The notes under the pieces: generated by a model
Database searches by the model: none
What the model was told of the DNA's origin: nothing
Seen by the model: only the letters and a program-made list of their open reading frames with translations
Translations under genes and position numbers: made by a program
Source of the DNA: Arthrobacter sp. KBS0703
GTDB taxonomy: Bacteria; Actinomycetota; Actinomycetes; Actinomycetales; Micrococcaceae
Direction: 5' to 3'
Assembly: GCF_002008315.2 (NCBI RefSeq)
Contig: NZ_MVDG02000002.1
Coordinates: 124,001 to 188,000, forward strand
DNA length: 64,000 bases
Part shown: piece after piece, positions 58,241 through 64,000 of the stretch
How the letters are laid out: each line of letters starts with the position of its first letter
How positions within the stretch are numbered: the first letter of the stretch is position 1

Positions 58241-59689
58241 TCAGAACAGCAGGCTCATGGGCAGGATCAGCAGGATCGCGACGACGGATGCCACCGATAC
58301 CCCGACAGTCACCGATTTCAGCGCTCCCCTCACACTCTGCCCCAGCAGCGACTGCAGGAGCCAGAAGGTATTGCTGGTGACGTGGACCATGAACAGGGAT
58401 CCGGCGCCGGCGGAAAGGGCCAGGAGCACGGGATCCAGCCCGATGGCCGGAGCAATCGGAGCGAGCAGCCCGGCCGCGGTGATGGCGGACAGGGTGACGG
58501 AGCCGACGGCGATGTGCAGCACGGCCGCGATGGCCCAGACCACCAGGAGCGGGGCAACGGTGCTCGCGGAGAAGAATCCGCCCAGGATGTTGCCGAGGCC
58601 CGCTGCGGCGACGGTTGCGGCGAGGGACCCGCCCACGCCGGTGAGGATCAGGATCTGTCCGCTTTCCTTGAAGCCCACGGTGATGGCCTGCTCGACGCGT
58701 TTCTGGCCGATGGCGGAGCGGGCGACGAGGCAGGTGCCGATCAGGCCGATCAGCAGGGCGATGACGGGCTCGCCGAGGAGCTGCAGCCAGGGCATGTCAA
58801 TCTTCAGGATCTGCAGGATGGCGCCGGCTCCGATGAGGAGCAGCGAGGTCAGGAGCGGGGCGAAAAGCAGAATCAGCGGCGCCTGCTTCCGTTCGTGTTC
58901 GGCCACGGCAACAGCGGCACCGGCCGGCCGGGCGGCAGAACCGTCGGAACCGGGGTTTCCGCCAGGTGCCGCCGAAGCGGAAGGCAGCGTCCCGCCGTCG
59001 TACTCTTCCTCCTCGCCCTCACGATCCTCCTCCTCGACGAAGGTGTGGTCCTCGTCCTTCGCTTCGTTCCAGAAGCCGCGGCGGAAGAGGAACGTCATGA
59101 TGGCGATGGAGATGATGATGGTGGGGATGACCAGGAGCAGGCCGAACAGCAGCATTTTTCCAAGCGGCACATTGAGGAGCCCCGCCAGGGCGAGGGAAGC
59201 GACGCCGGGGACCGTGAAGACGATGCCGCATTCGAGGGCGATGGCCATGGCGGTTGCCATGCGGGCCGTGCCAAGTTTGCCGATCTTCGGTGCCAGCTTG
59301 CGGGCCAACGGGGCCGAGATGACCAGCAGCACGTCCAGGAAAATGGATTGGAGGACCGTTCCGAGGGCCAGGCCCATGGTGTAGGGCAGGCGCTTGGGGC
59401 CGAAGGTACTGAGCAGATGCTCCACCAGGCGCCGGATTGCGCCGCTCTGATTGAGGATGGACCCCATCAGCACACCGAAGGCGATGAGCAGGCCCACGTC
59501 CACCATGATCTCGCCGAAACCGGACGTGATGGTCTTGACTGTTTTTTCCACGCCGAGTCCGGCGGCGAGGCCCAGGTAGACCGAACCGATGACGAGGGCG
59601 ATGACGGGATTGACTCTGAAACGGACGATCAGGACGACGGCGGCTATGACCGCCACGGCCGTATTGATCAGGACAGCTATGTCTGACAT
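58241..59689 (-). CDS. GntP-family hydroxy-acid permease
   Basis: 482 residues with about 12-14 membrane helices. FLDVLLVISAPLARKLAPKIG, AVVLHIAVGSVTLSAITAA-like loops and HVTSNTFWLLQSLLGQS mark the GntP (gluconate:H+) family. A cytosolic acidic loop (about 215-260) splits the halves. It is the first gene of the operon. Family substrates are hydroxylated acids (gluconate, D-serine, glycerate), consistent with a hydroxy-dicarboxylate here. Confidence 0.9.
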   Translation of the reverse strand: MSDIAVLINTAVAVIAAVVLIVRFRVNPVIALVIGSVYLGLAAGLGVEKTVKTITSGFGEIMVDVGLLIAFGVLMGSILNQSGAIRRLVEHLLSTFGPKRLPYTMGLALGTVLQSIFLDVLLVISAPLARKLAPKIGKLGTARMATAMAIALECGIVFTVPGVASLALAGLLNVPLGKMLLFGLLLVIPTIIISIAIMTFLFRRGFWNEAKDEDHTFVEEEDREGEEEEYDGGTLPSASAAPGGNPGSDGSAARPAGAAVAVAEHERKQAPLILLFAPLLTSLLLIGAGAILQILKIDMPWLQLLGEPVIALLIGLIGTCLVARSAIGQKRVEQAITVGFKESGQILILTGVGGSLAATVAAAGLGNILGGFFSASTVAPLLVVWAIAAVLHIAVGSVTLSAITAAGLLAPIAPAIGLDPVLLALSAGAGSLFMVHVTSNTFWLLQSLLGQSVRGALKSVTVGVSVASVVAILLILPMSLLF

Positions 59690-59769
59690 GAGGGGAATCC
59701 GATCGTTGGGCCTTCCACATTGAAGGCTTGGGAACAGATGTGCACCGTGAGGAAGGCCACATCGCTAAA

Positions 59770-59800
59770 CCCATATTATGGGATTCAACTCATAATGCAA
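59770..59800. promoter_or_regulatory. CCCATA-T-TATGGG palindrome upstream of GntP operon
   Basis: The perfect palindrome CCCATA-T-TATGGG lies at 59770-59782, and an overlapping longer repeat ATTATG ... CATAAT ends about 59796. They sit between the GntP start and the mannitol-dehydrogenase stop, 80 bases upstream of the GntP ATG. Plausible IclR site. Confidence 0.55.
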
Positions 59801-59866
59801 GACATTCGACGATACGACTTTGACTGTGACGTTCTCCCGCCTGCCGTCCGGGGCGGCTCTGGATTC

Positions 59867-61345
59867 CTAGGAACGGGACCTCAAGGATTCCAGTGCAGCC
59901 CGCGCTCCCCTTGCATGAAGGTCCTTCAAGGCCAAGGCGTAGGCGGCGACGAAGCGTTCGTTGTCCATCAGGTCGCCGAAGACCTCCCGGTTGGCGATGA
60001 ACGCCAGTGGCTCCTCGCGCTGCCGCGCGGCGGCTTCCATCAGTGGTTCCTTGAGCCGGTCGACGACGTCGATCGGGCTTCCCTGTTCGTCGGTGCCTTC
60101 GTCATAGCGGGCCCAGCTGGCGACGATCGCCGCGGAGCGGTGAATCGGGCCGCCCTGGTCGAGGTTGATGCGGATGACCGGGAGTAGCCATTTGGGGATC
60201 CGGTCGGAGCTTTCGGCGCACAGCCGCGCCAGGGTGTCCTGCACGTATTCGTTGGAGAACCGCTCGATCAGGGTCCGTTTGTAGGATTCGAGGTCAATAC
60301 CGGGGACGGGCTGAAGCGTTGGGGTGGCCTCGTTGTCCATGTAGTCGAGCAGGAACTGCGCGAACAGTGCGTCCTGTGCGACCTCGTGGGCGTAGCGGTA
60401 GCCGGCGAGGTAGCCGAAGTAGCACATGCCCTGGTGGCTGGCGTTGAGCAGCCGCAGCTTCATCAGCTCGTAAGGTTCGACGTCCTTCACGAGCTGGACG
60501 CGGGCATCTTCGAACGGAGGCCGGCCGAGGCTGAAATGGTCTTCAAGCACCCACTGCTCGAACGGCTCGCACACCACCGGCCAGCCGTCGTCGAACCCAA
60601 ATTCACCGGCGATGGCGGCGCGGTCGGCGTCCGTGGTGACCGGGGTGATCCGGTCCACCATGCTGTTGGGGAAAGGGACGTTTGCTGCCACCCAGGCGCC
60701 CAGCTCAGGGTCCTTGAGGTTCGCGAACGCGGTGAACATGGTGCGGGCGACGTCTCCGTTGCCCTGGATGTTGTCGCAGGACATCACGGTGAAGGGCGCA
60801 AGCCCGCGTTGCCGCCGCCGGGCGAGTGCTTCCGTGACGAGACCGAAGGTCGTCCGCGGCGCGGCGCCGGGCTGGAGGTCATGCAGCATGTCGGGGTTGT
60901 CGGCCTTGAAGTCGCCGGTGACGTGGTGGAAGTTGTAGCCGCCCTCAGTGACGGTGAGGGAGACGATCCGGATTTCCGCCGATGCCATCTTTTCGATGAC
61001 GGCTTCGGGGTCGTCGGGGGCGAAGAGGTATTCTACGATCGAGCCGATGACCCGCCCTTCCCGGGTTCCATCGGGGTTTTTCACCACGAGGGTGTACAGG
61101 CAGTCCTGGTTGTCCATCACCTGCTTCATGCGGGCATCGGAGGGCAGGACGCCGACGCCGCAGATGGCCCAGTCGAGGGCGCGGCCGGTGTTCATCAGCC
61201 TGTCGAGGTACATGGCCTGATGCGCGCGATGGAATCCGCCCACGCCGAAGTGGACGATGCCGGCGGTCAGGGCGGAACGGTCGTATCGGGGCGTGGCCAG
61301 GGAGGCCGGGACGGCGGTAACGGTGGTGCTGTTGAGGGTTGGCAT
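59867..61345 (-). CDS. mannitol 2-dehydrogenase family protein
   Basis: 492 residues from ATG 61345. The start GIVHFGVGGFHRAHQAMYLD carries the NAD-binding GxGxFHRAH motif. The catalytic Lys is in ELMKLRLLNASHQGMCYFGY with the K-x4-N-x2-H pattern. Family members oxidise mannitol, arabinitol or sugar-derived alcohols to ketoses. It is the last gene of the polyol operon, 4 bases after the fructokinase stop. Confidence 0.92.
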   Translation of the reverse strand: MPTLNSTTVTAVPASLATPRYDRSALTAGIVHFGVGGFHRAHQAMYLDRLMNTGRALDWAICGVGVLPSDARMKQVMDNQDCLYTLVVKNPDGTREGRVIGSIVEYLFAPDDPEAVIEKMASAEIRIVSLTVTEGGYNFHHVTGDFKADNPDMLHDLQPGAAPRTTFGLVTEALARRRQRGLAPFTVMSCDNIQGNGDVARTMFTAFANLKDPELGAWVAANVPFPNSMVDRITPVTTDADRAAIAGEFGFDDGWPVVCEPFEQWVLEDHFSLGRPPFEDARVQLVKDVEPYELMKLRLLNASHQGMCYFGYLAGYRYAHEVAQDALFAQFLLDYMDNEATPTLQPVPGIDLESYKRTLIERFSNEYVQDTLARLCAESSDRIPKWLLPVIRINLDQGGPIHRSAAIVASWARYDEGTDEQGSPIDVVDRLKEPLMEAAARQREEPLAFIANREVFGDLMDNERFVAAYALALKDLHARGARAALESLRSRS

Positions 61346-61349
61346 GGCG

Positions 61350-62354
61350 TCAGTGCTCCCGGGCAGCCTGTGACGGGACGTGCAGCGGGCCGAGTTCCGC
61401 CGCGTGGGGCGGATTGGCGCCCGGGCGCGAGCAGGTGATCCCCGCGGCACGGTTGGCGTAGGCAGCGAGGGCGTGGAGTTCATCCGAGGCCAGGGCTTGC
61501 AGCCGTGGTTTTCCTTCCGCCCCGAGCGCTCCCAGCTGAGCCAGGCCGGAGATGAGGGCGGCCATGAAGGAGTCGCCGGCGCCCACGGTATCTGCCACGG
61601 TGACTGGTTCGGCGGTCATTTCCGCCCGGCTGTGGCGGGTGAGGATGACGGGCCCGTCCGCTCCCCGCGTCAGGGCCACGATGGCCGGGCCCATTTCCAG
61701 CCAGGCTTGCAGAGTTTCCTCCGGGGTGCGGTGCGGGTAGAGCCAGGCCAGGTCTTCATCGCTGGCTTTGACAAGGTCGCTGGCTGCCACGAAGAGTTCG
61801 GACTGTGTGCGTGCCGCGGCCACATCGGGGCTGATCCCCGGCCGGCAGTTGGGGTCGTAACTGACGGTCGCGTGCTCCCGGGCGGCCTCGACGAGGACAA
61901 GGGTGGCCTGATCGCCTGGCGGGAACACGGCGGCGATCGATCCCGTGTGGACGTGGGTGGAAGCCTCGACGGCGGCGAGGGCAGGCAGCGATGCCCCGTT
62001 GATGTCCCAGGTGATGTCGAAGGCGTAGGTGGCCGCCCCCTCCGGACTGAGCATGGCGGTTGCCGTTGACGTGGGCGCGCTGCCGCCCCTGACCACGGTG
62101 ACGCGGTTGGAAAGCAGGTGCTCTTCGACCATGAGCCCGTGCCGGTCGTCGTCGTAGTGAGTCACCAGGGTCGTCGGCAGGTCCAGGCGTGCCGCCCCCA
62201 CGGCCACGTTGAGGGGGCTCCCGCCGGGATGTTCCTCGGTGCGCGCCATCTGGCGCGGATCGCTGATGACGTCGACGAGGGACTCGCCGATGACGGTGAC
62301 ACTGGCGTCCCCCAAAGCGGAAAAGGAGGCTGTTGTGGTTTCGTTTTCGCGCAT
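61350..62354 (-). CDS. PfkB-family sugar kinase (fructokinase-like)
   Basis: 334 residues: EHPGGSPLNVAVGAARL near the start, SYDPNCRPGIS, and the ATP/catalytic signature DTVGAGDSFMAAL with the general-base Asp. It most likely phosphorylates fructose made from mannitol or sorbitol by the two neighbouring dehydrogenases. Confidence 0.9.
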   Translation of the reverse strand: MRENETTTASFSALGDASVTVIGESLVDVISDPRQMARTEEHPGGSPLNVAVGAARLDLPTTLVTHYDDDRHGLMVEEHLLSNRVTVVRGGSAPTSTATAMLSPEGAATYAFDITWDINGASLPALAAVEASTHVHTGSIAAVFPPGDQATLVLVEAAREHATVSYDPNCRPGISPDVAAARTQSELFVAASDLVKASDEDLAWLYPHRTPEETLQAWLEMGPAIVALTRGADGPVILTRHSRAEMTAEPVTVADTVGAGDSFMAALISGLAQLGALGAEGKPRLQALASDELHALAAYANRAAGITCSRPGANPPHAAELGPLHVPSQAAREH

Positions 62355-62397
62355 GGCTGCTTCCTTGCAGTGTTCTTCGTGGGTCAGGACGAGGAGC

Positions 62398-63459
62398 CTA
62401 GCGGCCCGGGTAGACGACGGCCTTGAGCTGCCCGGGCTGTTTGCCGGCGTTGAGCGCCGCCTCTGATTCGGCCAACGTGAACTTGCCGGTGACCAGGATG
62501 TCCAGGTCCACTTTTCCGTCGGCGATCAGCTGGATGGCCAGCGGCCAGGTGTTGGTGTAACGGAAGACGCCGGAGAGCCAGATCTCCCGGTTCTGGATGT
62601 AGGAGACGGGGAGTTCGACGTCGTCCGCCCCGAGCCCTACCAGGATGACCCTGCCGGCGGGGCCGACGGCCTTGATGCCGGAGCGGACAGCCTGCGGCGC
62701 GCCGGAAGCGTCGATGAACGCATCGACGTCGAGCCCTTCGACGCTGTCCGTCCTGGCATTGAGCGCGTGGGTTGCACCGTGCTCGAGCGCGAAGGCCAGC
62801 CTGTCTTCGGCGATGTCCGTGACGTAGATTTCCGTTGCACCGAAGGCCCTGGCGGCCTGGGCCGCGATGATCCCGATGGGGCCGGCTCCAGCGATCAGGA
62901 CGCGGCTGCCGGGCTTGATTTCGGCGCGTTCGCAGGCCCAGAGTCCGACGGAGAGCGGTTCGATCAGGGCTGCTGCCTCGTCGCTGACGCTGTCCGGGAT
63001 GTCGTAGGCGAAGTCGCTCTGGATGGTCACGTATTCGGCGAAGGCCCCGTCGATCGGCGGGGTGGCATAGAACTCGATGTCCGGGCAGAGGTTGTACCGT
63101 CCGGCTTTGCACTGCTTGCACGTGCGGCAGGGACGCTGGGGTTCGACAGCGACCCGCTGGCCGATCCGGGCGGGGTCAACGGCGCTTCCGACGGCGGCGA
63201 TGCGGCCGGAGAGTTCGTGGCCGAGGATCAGCGGATGGTCCACGACATAGTCGCCGATCCTGCCGTGTTCGTAGTAGTGGACGTCGCTGCCGCAGACGCC
63301 GACGGCGGCGACCTGCACCAGGACCTGGTCGGCCTCAAGCTGCGGGACGGACAGGGTTTCCATGGCCATGTCGCCCTGGCTCTTCAGGACGGAGGCACGC
63401 ATCGTGGCCGGTACTTCCGGGCGCCCGAGGGCTGGAGACTGTGCGGTTGATGTTGTCAT
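62398..63459 (-). CDS. zinc alcohol dehydrogenase, sorbitol/xylitol type
   Basis: 353 residues of the medium-chain family. Catalytic zinc ligands appear in VGVCGSDVHYYEHG (Cys) and LILGHELSG (His, Glu), and structural-zinc Cys in PCRTCKQCKAGRYNLC. NAD binding is GAGPIGIIAAQAARAFGA with VTDIAED, favouring NAD. The DVHYYEHGRIG region is typical of sorbitol and xylitol dehydrogenases. It precedes the fructokinase in the operon. Confidence 0.92.
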   Translation of the reverse strand: MTTSTAQSPALGRPEVPATMRASVLKSQGDMAMETLSVPQLEADQVLVQVAAVGVCGSDVHYYEHGRIGDYVVDHPLILGHELSGRIAAVGSAVDPARIGQRVAVEPQRPCRTCKQCKAGRYNLCPDIEFYATPPIDGAFAEYVTIQSDFAYDIPDSVSDEAAALIEPLSVGLWACERAEIKPGSRVLIAGAGPIGIIAAQAARAFGATEIYVTDIAEDRLAFALEHGATHALNARTDSVEGLDVDAFIDASGAPQAVRSGIKAVGPAGRVILVGLGADDVELPVSYIQNREIWLSGVFRYTNTWPLAIQLIADGKVDLDILVTGKFTLAESEAALNAGKQPGQLKAVVYPGR

Positions 63460-63497
63460 CGAAGTAATCCTCTAAGAATCGAAGTGGGGATGGCCGG

Positions 63498-64000
63498 TTA
63501 CTTGACGGCGCCGAGGGAGAGGCCTTGGACGAGCTTGTCCTGGGCTGCGAAGCCGGCAAACAGCACCGGCAGGGAAATGACGACGGCGGCCGCGCAGACT
63601 TTCGCGAGGAACAGGCCCTGGCTGGAGACGAAGCCGGTCAGGAAGACCGGAGCGGTGCCGGCCACCACCCCGGTGAGGACCCGGGCCAGCAGCAGTTCGT
63701 TCCAGCTGAAGATGAAGCAGATCAACGCGGTGGCCGCGATGCCGGGCATCGCCACCGGGGCAATGACCTTGCGCAGGGTCAGCAGCAGGTTTGCGCCGTC
63801 GATCTGGGCTGCTTCGAGCATTTCCACCGGCACTTCGGCAAGGAATGACCTCATCATCCAGACTGCGATGGGCAGGTTCATGGAGGTGTACATCAGGATC
63901 AGGAACCAGATGTTGTCCAGGGCGCCGGTGGTCTTCGCGAAAAGGTAGAGGGGCAGGATGGCGGCGACCACCGGCATCATCTTGGTGGAGAGGAAGAAGA
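63498..64000 (-). CDS. polyol/sugar ABC transporter permease (MalG type), partial
   Basis: The frame ends at 63498 and is open to the window edge, giving about 167 residues of the C-terminal part. The EAA loop is EAAQIDGANLLLTLRKVIAP, coupling to the ATPase, and the end is AAQDKLVQGLSLGAVK as in SmoG/MtlG. The rest of the transporter presumably lies beyond 64000. Co-directional with the sorbitol-type dehydrogenase, 38 bases apart. Confidence 0.9.
   Translation of the reverse strand, partial: FFLSTKMMPVVAAILPLYLFAKTTGALDNIWFLILMYTSMNLPIAVWMMRSFLAEVPVEMLEAAQIDGANLLLTLRKVIAPVAMPGIAATALICFIFSWNELLLARVLTGVVAGTAPVFLTGFVSSQGLFLAKVCAAAVVISLPVLFAGFAAQDKLVQGLSLGAVK

Overview
The window is 64 kb of high-GC DNA with dense, mostly co-directional gene blocks, Shine-Dalgarno or leaderless starts, and C/G-ending codons. 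Gene content (FCD-type GntR, IclR, LacI and PucR regulators, polyol ABC operon, GntP and TRAP uptake systems, DUF6221, DUF2848, UBP-finger antiporter) fits a soil actinobacterium of the Micrococcaceae, most likely Arthrobacter or a close relative. No tRNA, rRNA, CRISPR array, prophage or insertion sequence was seen. The sequence is an assembly product: two identical 38-bp palindromes (4768-4805 and 51678-51715) match the Nextera mate-pair junction adapter and interrupt two otherwise recognisable genes.

Layout. 0-5.5 kb: a GATase fragment and GntR regulator, divergent from a MatC-type carrier, a CoA-transferase and a carboxyltransferase (possible malonate or dicarboxylate use). 5.6-22.5 kb: a housekeeping and stress mosaic (flavin reductase, Na+/H+ antiporter with zinc finger, LLM flavoenzyme, ABC exporter plus NUDIX hydrolase, HNH nuclease, acetyltransferase, metalloprotease, alanine-type aminotransferase, rhodanese) with several small unknown proteins. 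22.6-26.3 kb: a GntR-controlled unit (DUF2848, MFS importer, amidase) with shared TGTATACA operators. 26.4-34 kb: ArsR/SRPBCC pair, then PucR regulator, glutaminase, amino-acid permease and a ThDP enzyme. 34-42 kb: NUDIX, PepSY protein, 5'-3' exonuclease, two paralogous secreted Asp/Gly repeat proteins with matching promoters, a LysR gene with a damaged DNA-binding domain, an EamA exporter and a class A penicillin-binding protein.

42-49 kb: a TRAP uptake operon with two dehydrogenases, divergent from a LacI regulator. 49-53 kb: a phosphoribosyltransferase-hydrolase fusion, a capA remnant and a broken gamma-glutamyltransferase. 53-59.7 kb: IclR facing a tight operon of glycerate kinase, hydroxyacid dehydrogenase, HMG-CoA-lyase-like enzyme, CoA-transferase and GntP permease. 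Its enzyme logic predicts uptake of a hydroxymethyl-malate type acid (itatartarate is the best fit), CoA activation, retro-aldol cleavage to acetyl-CoA plus hydroxypyruvate, then reduction and phosphorylation to glycerate phosphate. 59.8-64 kb: a polyol operon (mannitol dehydrogenase, fructokinase, sorbitol-type dehydrogenase, ABC permease running off the end).

Two DNA-level themes stand out. First, a family of near-identical GACGGCGGGA hairpins sits at the 3' ends of genes from 16 to 35 kb. Second, several genes look leaderless, with a TANNNT -10 box ending 6-8 bases before ATG and an inverted or phased repeat beside it (rhodanese, ArsR, IclR, and the two repeat-protein genes).
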